From Prevotella sp. (GTDB taxonomy: Bacteria; Bacteroidota; Bacteroidia; Bacteroidales; Bacteroidaceae), in the NCBI GenBank assembly GCA_024692385.1, contig JAILMS010000080.1:1-44703 (forward strand): a stretch of 44,703 nt of DNA, written 5' to 3'. Positions 15,918-23,933 of the stretch are shown piece by piece; position 1 is the first letter of the stretch; each line of letters begins with the position of its first letter. The notes below the pieces were generated by a model, which saw nothing but the letters and a program-made list of their open reading frames with translations, was not told where the DNA came from and did not search any database. The position numbers were made by a program, and so were the translations under genes.

Positions 15918-17723
15918 ATGGAATACATTGTATCAGCACGAAAATACCGCCCGATGTCATTCGACACCGTGGTAGGTCAGCAGGCGCTGACCACTACGCT
16001 GAAGAACGCAGTCAGCAGCGGAAAGCTGGCTCATGCCTACCTCTTCTGCGGACCACGCGGTGTAGGTAAGACCACCTGTGCACGAATCTTTGCCAAGGCC
16101 ATCAACTGCCAATCGCCAACGCCCAATGGTGAAGCCTGCGGACAGTGTGAGAGCTGTCAGGCTTTCAATGAACAGCGTTCGTTCAACATCTTTGAGCTTG
16201 ACGCAGCCTCCAACAACTCAGTGGAACACATCAAGACACTGATGGAGCAGACACGCATACCGCCACAGGTGGGCAAGTACAAGGTATTCATTATCGATGA
16301 GGTTCACATGTTGTCAACTGCCGCTTTCAACGCCTTTCTGAAGACGCTGGAAGAGCCACCCGCACATGTCATCTTCATCTTAGCAACCACCGAGAAGCAC
16401 AAGATCCTGCCTACCATTCTGAGCCGTTGTCAGATTTACGACTTCGAGCGCATGACGGTACGCGACACCATCAACCACCTGAAGCACGTAGCTGAGAAGG
16501 AGGGCATCACTGTTGAGGAAGAAGCGTTGGCGGTTATTGCCGAGAAGGCCGACGGTGGCATGCGCGATGCGCTGAGCATCTTCGACCAGGCAGCATCGTT
16601 CTGTCAGGGCAACATCACCTATCAGAAGGTTATTGAAGACCTCAACGTGTTAGATGCAGAGAATTACTTCCAGATTATCGACCTCGCCCTGGAGAACAAG
16701 GCGATGGACATCATGGTACTGCTCAACAACGTTATCAACAAAGGTTTCGATGGCGGACTGCTTATACAAGGTCTTGCCAAGCATGTGCGCAACGTGCTGA
16801 TGGCACGCGACCCGCAGACACTTCCCTTACTGGAAGTCAGCGACCAACAGCGCCAGCGCTATCAGCAACAAGCACAGAAGTGCCAGATACCATTCCTCTA
16901 TCAGGCACTGCGCCTTATCAACCAGTGTGACATCAACTATCGCCAGTCTAGCAACAAGCGTCTGCTAGTAGAGTTGACGCTCATTGAGATAGCGCAGATT
17001 ACGCAACCTGACGACAGCGTAGGCAGTGGGCGCAAGCCCAGAAGATTAAAATCCCTGTTCAAGCAACTGACATCAGCTGTTCAGCCCCAGAAAGCAGCCC
17101 CGCAGGTAGCTGCTGCTGAACGTGTGGTGTCTTCTGAGGCTAGTGTCACTAGTTCATCTAGTGAAGCTAGCCAAACTAGTTCTACCAATCCAGCTAGTAC
17201 TCCAAGCCAGCCCACCGCTAAGCGCCCCATGCTGAAATCAGCGGTCAGCATGTCATTTAAGAATATCCTTGAGAAGGAGAAGCCAAAGAAGATGAAGATG
17301 TCAATCATTCCAGGCACCTTCGACGCTTCTGACCCCAATGCCACGCTGAAAGACGAAGAACATTCTTTCAGCCAGCAAGACCTGGAGTTGCAATGGATGC
17401 TAATGTGCAACCGCATGCCACAGAAGCTGAGCGGCATCGCCACGCGCATGAAGAACATGAATCCTGTCATCACCGAGTTCCCTAACGTCGAGGTGACGGC
17501 CGATAATCAGGTAGCCTTCGACCAGCTGGACCAGATAAAAGGCAGCATTATCGCTACCCTCAAGACATATCTTCACAACAAAGCGATCACACTCACCCTT
17601 CGTTTGGCAGACAAAGAGAAGATAGCCCCTATCCCCACGCGTCGCGAACAATATGAGATGATGGAAAAAGAAAATCCCTCAATCGCGAAATTGAGGGAGC
17701 TCCTTAAACTTGAATTGGCCTAA
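15918..17723 (+). CDS. dnaX: DNA polymerase III subunit gamma/tau
   Basis: 601 residues. The clamp-loader ATPase shows Walker A GPRGVGKT (about 45-52), zinc-binding cysteines (CQSPTPNGEACGQCESC), Walker B DEVH and sensor 1 ATTEKHKILPTILSRCQ. Domain III follows and then a tau-like C-terminus. The start is ATG 15918 (MEYIVSARKYRPMSF) because the earlier in-frame ATG at 15894 overlaps the -7 box. Residues about 407-426 are a Ser/Thr/Ala-rich linker encoded by a 9-bp-phased CTAG array (17140-17197). The last 20 codons contain a hairpin that likely terminates asnA from the other strand. Stop codons of dnaX and asnA overlap. Confidence 0.95.
   Translation: MEYIVSARKYRPMSFDTVVGQQALTTTLKNAVSSGKLAHAYLFCGPRGVGKTTCARIFAKAINCQSPTPNGEACGQCESCQAFNEQRSFNIFELDAASNNSVEHIKTLMEQTRIPPQVGKYKVFIIDEVHMLSTAAFNAFLKTLEEPPAHVIFILATTEKHKILPTILSRCQIYDFERMTVRDTINHLKHVAEKEGITVEEEALAVIAEKADGGMRDALSIFDQAASFCQGNITYQKVIEDLNVLDAENYFQIIDLALENKAMDIMVLLNNVINKGFDGGLLIQGLAKHVRNVLMARDPQTLPLLEVSDQQRQRYQQQAQKCQIPFLYQALRLINQCDINYRQSSNKRLLVELTLIEIAQITQPDDSVGSGRKPRRLKSLFKQLTSAVQPQKAAPQVAAAERVVSSEASVTSSSSEASQTSSTNPASTPSQPTAKRPMLKSAVSMSFKNILEKEKPKKMKMSIIPGTFDASDPNATLKDEEHSFSQQDLELQWMLMCNRMPQKLSGIATRMKNMNPVITEFPNVEVTADNQVAFDQLDQIKGSIIATLKTYLHNKAITLTLRLADKEKIAPIPTRREQYEMMEKENPSIAKLRELLKLELA
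17140..17197. repeat. CTAG array with 9-bp period in the dnaX linker
   Basis: CTAG at 17140, 17149, 17158, 17167, 17176 and 17194: five steps of 9 bp with one unit (17185) degenerate. In dnaX this codes a Ala-Ser/Thr-Ser linker, always in the same codon phase. Confidence 0.9.
17665..17698 (-). terminator. asnA terminator embedded in the 3' end of dnaX
   Basis: 9-bp perfect inverted repeat (TCCCTCAAT / ATTGAGGGA, 6-nt loop, 17675-17698). Read on the minus strand it is followed by TTTTCTTTTT (17674-17665), a textbook intrinsic terminator 22 nt beyond the asnA stop. On the plus strand the same bases encode part of the dnaX C-terminus. Confidence 0.8.
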
Positions 17724-18757
17724 ATCAGCGTCATTCCAAGCTTTTTACATTCTTCACGCATATCGTCAGGCCATATAGAGGCTTGTATCTCGCCAATATG
17801 GCCTTTGTGTAACAGTACCATACAGAGACGGCTCTGACCGATACCGCCACCTATAGAGAGTGGCAATTCGTCGTTCAGCAGTTTCTGGTGGAAATATAGT
17901 TCCTTGCGCTCTTCTTTGTTCTCAATCGTCAACTGGCGCAGCAGACTCTCCTTATCCACACGGATACCCATAGATGACAGCTCAAACGAGCGACCCAACA
18001 CAGGATACCAGATAAGAATATCACCGTTCAATCCCAGCAGACCATTCTCGCCTACCGTAGACCAGTCGTCATAGTCTGGCGCACGGCCGTCGTGCTTCTC
18101 GCCATTCGACAGTTTGCCGCCAATACCTATCACGAATACAGCGCCATACTTCTTACAGATAGCGTCCTCACGCTCTTTAGGCGTCTTGTCAGGATACATC
18201 TGCAACAGTTCCTCAGCATGTATGAAGTGAATCTCCTCGGGCAGGAAAGGCTTTATCTGTGGATAGGTCTCACAAGTCAGATATTCCGTACGACGGATGG
18301 CAGCATAGATACGGCTCACCACATTCTTCAGAAAACTGATAGTGCGCTGCTCTTTAGTGATGACAGCCTCCCAGTCCCACTGGTCAACATACAATGAGTG
18401 CAGGTTATCCAATTCCTCATCAGCACGGATAGCGTTCATATCAGTATAGATGCCATAGCCAGGCTCTACTTCATACTCAGCCAGTGACAGGCGCTTCCAT
18501 TTGGCCAGCGAGTGAACGACCTCAGCACGTGCATCACCCAAATCCTTGATAGGGAAAGTTACCGCACGTTCCACACCGTTCAGATCGTCATTAATGCCCA
18601 GTCCCTTCAACACGAAAAGCGGAGCCGTCACGCGACGCAGGCGCAACTCGGTAGACAGGTTCTGCTGGAAGAACTCCTTAATCATCTTGATACCCTGCTC
18701 CGTCTGTTTGGCACCGAGCAGAGGCTGATAGTCGATTGGTTTTATCAGTTGACTCAT
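17720..18757 (-). CDS. asnA: Aspartate-ammonia ligase (AsnA type)
   Basis: 345 residues, the usual length. It matches AsnA throughout: LIKPIDYQPLLGAKQTEQGI at the N-terminus, RVTAPLFV, HSLAKWKR, GYGIYTDMNAIR, LHSLYVDQWDWE and the C-terminal GGGIGQSRLCM typical of class II tRNA-synthetase folds. It makes asparagine from aspartate, ammonia and ATP. Its TAG stop overlaps the TAA of the convergent dnaX. A -7 box lies 57 nt upstream, and a 7-bp repeat lies in the leader. Confidence 0.96.
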   Translation of the reverse strand: MSQLIKPIDYQPLLGAKQTEQGIKMIKEFFQQNLSTELRLRRVTAPLFVLKGLGINDDLNGVERAVTFPIKDLGDARAEVVHSLAKWKRLSLAEYEVEPGYGIYTDMNAIRADEELDNLHSLYVDQWDWEAVITKEQRTISFLKNVVSRIYAAIRRTEYLTCETYPQIKPFLPEEIHFIHAEELLQMYPDKTPKEREDAICKKYGAVFVIGIGGKLSNGEKHDGRAPDYDDWSTVGENGLLGLNGDILIWYPVLGRSFELSSMGIRVDKESLLRQLTIENKEERKELYFHQKLLNDELPLSIGGGIGQSRLCMVLLHKGHIGEIQASIWPDDMREECKKLGMTLI

Positions 18758-18772
18758 CTTCTATATTAAATA

Positions 18773-18793
18773 ATTGACGATTTACAATTTATC
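18773..18793. repeat. 7-bp array (ATTTACA type) in the asnA leader
   Basis: Units ATTGACG, ATTTACA, ATTTATC in phase, between the asnA -7 box and its start codon. A closely similar array sits in the leader before the SRP RNA (44095-44123). Confidence 0.7.
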
Positions 18794-18813
18794 CGTTTTA
18801 CATTTTGCGTCTG

Positions 18814-18821
18814 CAAAGGTA
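18814..18821 (-). promoter_or_regulatory. -7 promoter box for asnA
   Basis: Minus-strand TACCTTTG, 57 nt before the asnA ATG. A TTG at about 19 bp upstream (CAA at 18841-18843 on plus) could be the -33 element. Confidence 0.6.
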
Positions 18822-18974
18822 CTAATTTTATATTAACAAGCAAGCAAAAAGCCAAATTATTTTGCACAATGAAAGAAAAACACGATTTTTAGTTATCAAT
18901 CTGCACGTTCAGACAACACTTAAAAGAATATAATTATCAATGCAACGACACACTTTTTTCTTAAAAAAAGAACT

Positions 18975-18995
18975 CTCAATTCTCAATTTTCAATT
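18975..18995. repeat. 7-bp array (CTCAATT type) upstream of the tRNA-Arg promoter
   Basis: CTCAATT, CTCAATT, TTCAATT, ending 8 bp before the -7 box TAACTTTG. The same array-then-promoter order is seen in the modules at 15754 and 22905. Confidence 0.8.
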
Positions 18996-19003
18996 AAAAT
19001 GCT

Positions 19004-19011
19004 TAACTTTG
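19004..19011 (+). promoter_or_regulatory. -7 promoter box for tRNA-Arg
   Basis: TAACTTTG, 28 nt before the tRNA 5' end. No TTTG at -33; the heptamer array occupies that region. Confidence 0.65.
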
Positions 19012-19039
19012 CAAAACTTTTACAAAGGTAGCATTTGCC

Positions 19040-19113
19040 GGTCCCGTAGCTTAGCTGAATAGAGCGTCAGATTCCGGTTCTGAAGGTCTTGGGTTTGAAT
19101 CCCAACGGGATCA
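19040..19113 (+). tRNA. tRNA-Arg (anticodon CCG)
   Basis: 74-nt cloverleaf. Acceptor GGTCCCG pairs with CGGGATC (one G-T). The anticodon stem TCAGA/TCTGA carries loop TTCCGGT, anticodon CCG. T-arm has GGTTTGAATCC. Discriminator A; the CCA end is not encoded. The patatin-like gene begins 31 nt downstream and may be co-transcribed. Confidence 0.95.
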
Positions 19114-19144
19114 CAAGTTAACACAAAAATCACGAAAGGAAGGA

Positions 19145-19927
19145 ATGAAGAAGGACGTAGCATTAGTATTATCGAGTGGTGGTGCCAGAGGACTGGCACA
19201 CATCGGAGCCATTGAGGAGTTGGAGGCGCAGGGCTATCATATCAGTTCTGTGGCAGGCTGTTCGATGGGCGCCCTGATTGGTGGTGTCTATGCTGCGGGC
19301 AAGCTCAAGGAGTTCAGGGAGTGGATGAAGACCATTGACCGCAAGAAGATGCTGGAGCTTACCGATTTCTCATTTAGCTTGAATCACATCGTGAAAGGCA
19401 CTCGCATTATTGAGGCCATTATGGAGTTTGTGCCGGATATGGCCATCGAAGACCTTCCCATTCCCTACTGTTGCGTAGCCACCGACTGGAAAGCCGGTCG
19501 TGAGGTAGTATTCAGCAGTGGAAGTCTCTTTGAGGCCATTCGTGCCAGCATCTCCCTACCCTCGTTCTACGAGCCTGTACAGAAAGACGGAATGATACTC
19601 ATTGACGGAGGTGTGGTAAACCCCATTCCACTGAACCGTGTGAAGCGTAAGGAGGGCGACATTCTGGTGGGTGTCGATGTCAGCGGCCACGACTACAAGG
19701 CAGAGAATATAAGCCATTTCAATCACTACACCATGCTGTCGCGTACCAGCTCACTGATGATTCGCCAGAACTCCATTCTGATGGCTAAGCTGACAAATCC
19801 AGACATACTGATCGACATCCAGATGAGCAAATATGGAGGTTTCGACTATGATAAATCGGAGAAACTGATAGCCATTGGCAAGATGAAGACAGAGTTAGCC
19901 ATCAGCAAATACGAGAACAACATATAA
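19145..19927 (+). CDS. Patatin-like phospholipase family protein
   Basis: 260 residues. It has the patatin oxyanion motif SSGGARGLAH (10-19), nucleophile elbow GCSMG (Ser41), and the second half of the Ser-Asp dyad in LIDGGVVNPIP (about 156-166). Patatin enzymes hydrolyse acyl esters of phospholipids. No signal peptide or membrane anchor is visible, so it should act inside the cell or at the inner leaflet, like RssA/YchK-type proteins. A strong SD-like AAAGGAAGG precedes the ATG. It follows tRNA-Arg closely and ends at a bidirectional terminator shared with rny. Confidence 0.9.
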   Translation: MKKDVALVLSSGGARGLAHIGAIEELEAQGYHISSVAGCSMGALIGGVYAAGKLKEFREWMKTIDRKKMLELTDFSFSLNHIVKGTRIIEAIMEFVPDMAIEDLPIPYCCVATDWKAGREVVFSSGSLFEAIRASISLPSFYEPVQKDGMILIDGGVVNPIPLNRVKRKEGDILVGVDVSGHDYKAENISHFNHYTMLSRTSSLMIRQNSILMAKLTNPDILIDIQMSKYGGFDYDKSEKLIAIGKMKTELAISKYENNI

Positions 19928-19928
19928 A

Positions 19929-19963
19929 AAAAAGAGACCTCAACTGAAGTCTCTTTCTTTTTT
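19929..19963. terminator. Bidirectional terminator between patatin gene and rny
   Basis: Stem AAAGAGAC (19931-19938) / GTCTCTTT (19949-19956), with A-run before and CTTTTTT after, so it can stop both convergent transcripts. Confidence 0.8.
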
Positions 19964-19981
19964 GTATCTGATTACACTTTC

Positions 19982-21523
19982 TTACTTTGCGTAAGCAACG
20001 CTTCGTGTCTCACGGATGACAGTAATCTTCACCTGTCCGGGATAGGTCATCTCGTTCTGAATCTTCGATGCAATCTGTCCGCTGAGTGCCTCGGTCTCGG
20101 CGTCATCCATCTTGTCGGCACCAACAATGACACGAAGCTCACGACCAGCCTGAATAGCATAGGTCTTGGTAACACCAGGATAAGACATAGCGATAGCCTC
20201 AAGATCGTTCAGACGCTTGATGTAAGCCTCTACTATCTCACGGCGAGCACCGGGACGGGCACCACTGATAGCATCACAAATCTGTACGATAGGAGCCAAC
20301 AGTGTCTGCATCTCCATCTCATCGTGGTGAGCACCGATAGCGTTACAGATATCGGGTTTCTCCTTGTATTTCTCGGCAATCTTAGCACCGTAGATAGCGT
20401 GTGGATCGTCGGTATCCTCATCGGGCACCTTACCGATATCGTGCAACAGTCCGGCACGCTTAGCCTTCTTAGGATTCAGACCCAGCTCAGCAGCCATCAC
20501 AGCACAGAGGTTTGCGGTCTCACGGGCGTGCTGCAGCAGGTTCTGACCGTATGAAGAACGATACTTCATCTTACCAACGATACGAATCAGCTCAGGGTGC
20601 AGACCGTGAATACCGAGGTCGATAGCGGTACGCTTACCAGTCTCGATAATCTCGTTCTCCAACTGCTTCTTCACCTTGGCAACTACCTCCTCGATACGTG
20701 CGGGGTGGATACGTCCGTCGGCAACCAGCTGGTGCAGGGCCAGACGACAGGTCTCACGGCGTACGGGGTCGAAGGCTGAGATAACGATGGCCTCGGGAGT
20801 ATCGTCAACAACGATTTCAACACCGCAGGCAGCCTCCAATGCACGGATGTTACGACCCTCACGACCAATCACACGACCCTTCACGTCGTCATTATCAATA
20901 TGGAATACGCTGACTGAGTTCTCCACAGCGGTCTCCGTAGCTACGCGCTGAATGGTCTGGATGACAATCTTCTTGGCCTGGGCATTGGCATTAAGCTTAG
21001 CCTCGTCCATGATTTCGTTGATGTATGCCTGAGCATCGGTCTTAGCCTCGTCTTTCAGCGACTCCACCAGACGAGCTTTAGCCTCGTCAGCGCTGAGTCC
21101 AGAGAGCTCTTCCAGCTTAGCGCGCTCCTGCATCTGCATCTTCTCCAGCTCTTCCTGTTTCAGGGTCAGCAGTTTCTTCTCGTTATCAATACGCGTCTGC
21201 TGGTTGTCCAGTTCGTTCTTACGACGTCCCAGTTCCTCCTGACGCTGGTTCAGCGAAATCTCGCGCTGTTTCAGTTTGTTCTCGCTCTGCTGGATGTGCT
21301 GGTTGCGCTGCTGCACCTCCTTCTCCAGCTCTGATTTCTTGTTGAGGAACTTCTCTTTTACTTCCAGCAGTTTCTTTTCTTTGATGACTTCTGCCTCTTT
21401 CTGGGCAGCACTGACCATCTCATTATATTTCCCTTTGATGACAAAGCGGAAAACTAAAAAGCCACACACACCTCCCAGAACAAGGGCGGCGGCAATGGCA
21501 ATAATCGCAACAATAATGTTCAT
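19982..21523 (-). CDS. rny: Ribonuclease Y
   Basis: 513 residues with the full RNase Y layout: an N-terminal membrane helix ([20 protein letters not shown]), a long charged coiled coil (about 30-190), a KH domain ([20 protein letters not shown]), and an HD domain ([18 protein letters not shown], then IGAHHDEME). It is a membrane-anchored endoribonuclease that starts mRNA decay. It lies 30 nt after zapA in the same direction and is probably co-transcribed with it. The C-terminus (SVAYAK) is typical. Confidence 0.97.
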   Translation of the reverse strand: MNIIVAIIAIAAALVLGGVCGFLVFRFVIKGKYNEMVSAAQKEAEVIKEKKLLEVKEKFLNKKSELEKEVQQRNQHIQQSENKLKQREISLNQRQEELGRRKNELDNQQTRIDNEKKLLTLKQEELEKMQMQERAKLEELSGLSADEAKARLVESLKDEAKTDAQAYINEIMDEAKLNANAQAKKIVIQTIQRVATETAVENSVSVFHIDNDDVKGRVIGREGRNIRALEAACGVEIVVDDTPEAIVISAFDPVRRETCRLALHQLVADGRIHPARIEEVVAKVKKQLENEIIETGKRTAIDLGIHGLHPELIRIVGKMKYRSSYGQNLLQHARETANLCAVMAAELGLNPKKAKRAGLLHDIGKVPDEDTDDPHAIYGAKIAEKYKEKPDICNAIGAHHDEMEMQTLLAPIVQICDAISGARPGARREIVEAYIKRLNDLEAIAMSYPGVTKTYAIQAGRELRVIVGADKMDDAETEALSGQIASKIQNEMTYPGQVKITVIRETRSVAYAK

Positions 21524-21553
21524 AAAGTATATATATGTAGAGTTAATGTTCTT

Positions 21554-21853
21554 TTATTTCAGCGCGTCTTCAATCTCAGCAGTCAGGCGGGCAAGAACAT
21601 TATTATAGGGCGAAGTATCATTATGCGCATGCTCCTTCTGATACATTAGCGCCACGTCGATGAGCGTCATCAGCGCTATTGTATGATCACTCTTGCGCCC
21701 CTTGTATGCCTGCGAATAGGCATTATAGCGCTCGGTGATGAGCTTGGCGGCTGCACGATAGTACTCCTCGTCTTCGCGTTTTACGACGACTTCAATCTCT
21801 TCGTCGTACACATGCAGCGTGATATGTAATCTGTCCTGATTTTGTTCTGCCAT
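21554..21853 (-). CDS. zapA: Cell division protein ZapA
   Basis: 99 residues. N-terminal beta segment (LHITLHVYDEEIEVVVKRED) followed by the conserved EEYYRAAAKLITERYNAYSQ region and a C-terminal coiled coil ending LTAEIEDALK. ZapA bundles FtsZ at the division ring. It lies 19 nt after the coiled-coil gene and 30 nt before rny, the common Bacteroidetes order. Confidence 0.88.
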   Translation of the reverse strand: MAEQNQDRLHITLHVYDEEIEVVVKREDEEYYRAAAKLITERYNAYSQAYKGRKSDHTIALMTLIDVALMYQKEHAHNDTSPYNNVLARLTAEIEDALK

Positions 21854-21872
21854 GGCTTGTATCTCCTCTTAG

Positions 21873-22169
21873 TTACTGGTCATCGCTGAGGATTGCAATG
21901 CACTTATTGACGTCGCGGATAAGCTTTGACAATCGCTCCTTGGCACCTTCCAGATTGCCGTCGGTAATCTCAATCATCTTGGCCATCTTCAGTGAGTCGT
22001 AGTCCGACTGCTTCTGAGCCAACTGCTCCTGCAACTGTTTCATTGCCTTTTCATTGGCTTCAAGCATTTGAAAGAGTTCTCCGTTTTCCTTCTTCAGTTC
22101 TTGGAAACGGAGCAACATCTGACGCAGACGGGTTTCAAAAGTTGCTAAGGTTTTCTCGTTAGCAGTCAT
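21873..22169 (-). CDS. Small coiled-coil protein upstream of zapA
   Basis: 98 residues, almost all predicted coiled coil: ETRLRQMLLRFQELKKENGE and AMKQLQEQLAQKQSDYDSLK show heptad spacing of Leu/Met. The C-terminal segment KMIEITDGNLEGAKERLSKL, ending IRDVNKCIAIL, is more conserved-looking. Size and position before zapA suggest a ZapB-like division factor; that is inference from context, as coiled coils carry little family signal. Promoter box 21 nt upstream. Confidence 0.75.
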   Translation of the reverse strand: MTANEKTLATFETRLRQMLLRFQELKKENGELFQMLEANEKAMKQLQEQLAQKQSDYDSLKMAKMIEITDGNLEGAKERLSKLIRDVNKCIAILSDDQ

Positions 22170-22189
22170 ACCATTCTCACTTTATTCCA

Positions 22190-22197
22190 CAAAGGTA
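22190..22197 (-). promoter_or_regulatory. -7 promoter box for the zapA-rny operon
   Basis: Minus-strand TACCTTTG, 21 nt before the coiled-coil gene ATG. The expected -33 region is filled by a GAACTTT array. Confidence 0.65.
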
Positions 22198-22210
22198 GGA
22201 ATATTCTTTT

Positions 22211-22245
22211 GAACTTTGAACTTTGAACTTTAAACTTTAATTTTT
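22211..22245. repeat. Five 7-bp units (GAACTTT type)
   Basis: GAACTTT three times, AAACTTT, AATTTTT, strictly in phase. They fill the space between the stop of the 22261 gene and the zapA operon promoter. Confidence 0.88.
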
Positions 22246-22260
22246 GTTAACATTCACAGT

Positions 22261-22875
22261 TCATTCCTTGGGTTGTTTCTCTTTCTTTGCCAGCATAACA
22301 ACACGGAAGACGAAGTCGGTAACCCACTGCTGTGAGAATCCCAATTTCTGGTCATACTGACGGATGGCCACAACGGTCTTCATAACACCGGGATCTGTAA
22401 AGTCGTTCTTCGTAAAGATATCGTTCACCGTCTTCTCCGTCATCGTGCGGATAGCGCTCTTGAAGATGCTGGGCAGACGCAGCTTAAACTTCATCAGGTT
22501 GCCCGTCAGCATCAGCAGATCCTGTGAGAAACCAGAGAACTGGTACATATAAGTCTGTACATCCTGTGGTTTCTTGCAACGCTTACGGATGCTTGTCTCA
22601 ATCTCCTTGGTGAAGTTGTCGTCCATCTGGTAGAGTTCCTTGAGCATTTTCTTACAGCGTGCTTTCTCAGCCAGTCCCAGTTTATTGTTCTGCGTGGGCA
22701 CCTTCAGCGTAGCCTTGAAGGTACGCAGGTCGGGCAGTGCTGCCAGATTGGTGATGCCCAGGTCAGCAGCCATTACTGCCTGGAAATATACGCGGATGAG
22801 CGTCATGAAGTCCTCCATGCCACCAACTTTATCTTCCCCCTCTTTCTTTCCGAAAATATTATTCCAAAATGCCAT
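22261..22875 (-). CDS. Conserved hypothetical cytoplasmic protein
   Basis: 204 residues, helical, basic, no signal peptide or membrane segment. Notable segments: [20 protein letters not shown] at the N-terminus, [20 protein letters not shown], then [20 protein letters not shown], and a central [21 protein letters not shown] do not recognise a named family and see no catalytic motif. It uses the minus-facing -7 box of module B (22905-22912), and is divergent from rfbA. The gap to the zapA operon is occupied by a heptamer array, with no hairpin, so readthrough is possible. Confidence 0.7.
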   Translation of the reverse strand: MAFWNNIFGKKEGEDKVGGMEDFMTLIRVYFQAVMAADLGITNLAALPDLRTFKATLKVPTQNNKLGLAEKARCKKMLKELYQMDDNFTKEIETSIRKRCKKPQDVQTYMYQFSGFSQDLLMLTGNLMKFKLRLPSIFKSAIRTMTEKTVNDIFTKNDFTDPGVMKTVVAIRQYDQKLGFSQQWVTDFVFRVVMLAKKEKQPKE

Positions 22876-22904
22876 ATTATTTCATTAATTAATCAAATCG
22901 TCTG

Positions 22905-22963
22905 CAAAATTACAAAAAATTCTCAATTCTCCATTCTCAATTATCAATTATTTCGTATATTTG
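22905..22963. promoter_or_regulatory. 59-bp bidirectional promoter module (copy B)
   Basis: Minus-facing -7 box (CAAAATTA on plus, 22905-22912) and plus-facing TATATTTG (22956-22963) flank the array AATTCTC, CATTCTC, AATTATC. Length is 59 bp, identical to copy A at 15754-15812; I count about six differing positions. It drives the 22875 gene to the left and rfbA (ATG 20 nt after the box) to the right. Confidence 0.75.
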
Positions 22964-22983
22964 CAGCACAAATATTAAAAAAC

Positions 22984-23862
22984 ATGAAAGGTATTGTATT
23001 AGCAGGAGGTAGCGGAACGCGCCTCTACCCTATCACCAAGGGAGTGTCGAAGCAGCTGATTCCCATCTTCGACAAGCCCATGATCTACTATCCTATCTCT
23101 ACCCTTATGCTGGCTGGCATCCGTGAGATTCTGATTATCTCTACGCCCTACGATTTGCCCGGTTTCAAGCGCCTGTTGGGCGACGGTTCTGAGTTGGGCG
23201 TACGCTTTGAGTATGCCGAGCAGCCCTCTCCCGACGGACTGGCCCAAGCCTTCATCATTGGTGAGAAGTTCATTGGCAACGACTGCGCCTGCCTCGTTTT
23301 AGGCGACAATATATTCTATGGTTCTGGCTTTACGGGCATGCTGAAACAAGCTGTCAAGAGCGCTGAGGAGGATGGCCGCGCCACCGTCTTCGGCTATTAT
23401 GTCAACGACCCCGAGCGCTATGGTGTCGCTGAGTTTGACAAAGACGGCAACTGCCTCTCTATCGAGGAGAAACCCGCCAAGCCCAAGAGTAACTACGCCG
23501 TGGTAGGCCTCTATTTCTATCCTAACAGCGTGGTCGATATCGCCAAGAATATCAAGCCTTCGGCACGTGGGGAGCTGGAAATCACCACTGTCAACCAGCG
23601 CTATCTCGAAGACCACAACCTGCTGGTACAAACCCTGCAGCGTGGCTTCGCTTGGCTCGATACCGGCACCCACGACTCTCTCTCTGAGGCTTCCACCTTC
23701 ATAGAGGTTATCGAGAAGCGCCAAGGTCTGAAGGTTGCCTGTCTGGAGGAAATTGCTTACAAGCGTGGCTGGATTGACAACAACCAGCTCCGCAAGGTCG
23801 CAGAGCCTATGGCCAAGAACGACTATGGCAAATACCTGCTACGCATAGCAGAAGAGAAATAA
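22984..23862 (+). CDS. rfbA: Glucose-1-phosphate thymidylyltransferase
   Basis: 292 residues. N-terminal [20 protein letters not shown] is the nucleotide-binding signature, followed by [35 protein letters not shown] and LGDNIFYG. The C-terminal [11 protein letters not shown] is also typical of RmlA. It makes dTDP-glucose, the first step to dTDP-rhamnose. The other rml genes are not in this window, so it acts with loci elsewhere. Driven by module B; ends at a strong terminator shared with the kinase-nucleotidyltransferase gene. Confidence 0.96.
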   Translation: MKGIVLAGGSGTRLYPITKGVSKQLIPIFDKPMIYYPISTLMLAGIREILIISTPYDLPGFKRLLGDGSELGVRFEYAEQPSPDGLAQAFIIGEKFIGNDCACLVLGDNIFYGSGFTGMLKQAVKSAEEDGRATVFGYYVNDPERYGVAEFDKDGNCLSIEEKPAKPKSNYAVVGLYFYPNSVVDIAKNIKPSARGELEITTVNQRYLEDHNLLVQTLQRGFAWLDTGTHDSLSEASTFIEVIEKRQGLKVACLEEIAYKRGWIDNNQLRKVAEPMAKNDYGKYLLRIAEEK

Positions 23863-23886
23863 GTTATCTCGACAATACATACATAT

Positions 23887-23918
23887 AAGAAAAGGAATGC
23901 GATTGCATTCCTTTTCTT
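23887..23918. terminator. Bidirectional terminator between rfbA and sugar-kinase fusion
   Basis: 14-bp perfect stem (AAGAAAAGGAATGC and complement) around loop GATT, A-rich on one side and T-rich on the other; serves both convergent genes. Confidence 0.9.
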
Positions 23919-23933
23919 ATTTCTTATTCTGAA

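Noticed and set aside
22905..22963. IS remnant or transposase-mobilised MITE
   Set aside because: Terminal inverted repeats are present, but no clear target-site duplication can be seen and the repeats coincide with promoter boxes; mobility stays a hypothesis, not a feature.
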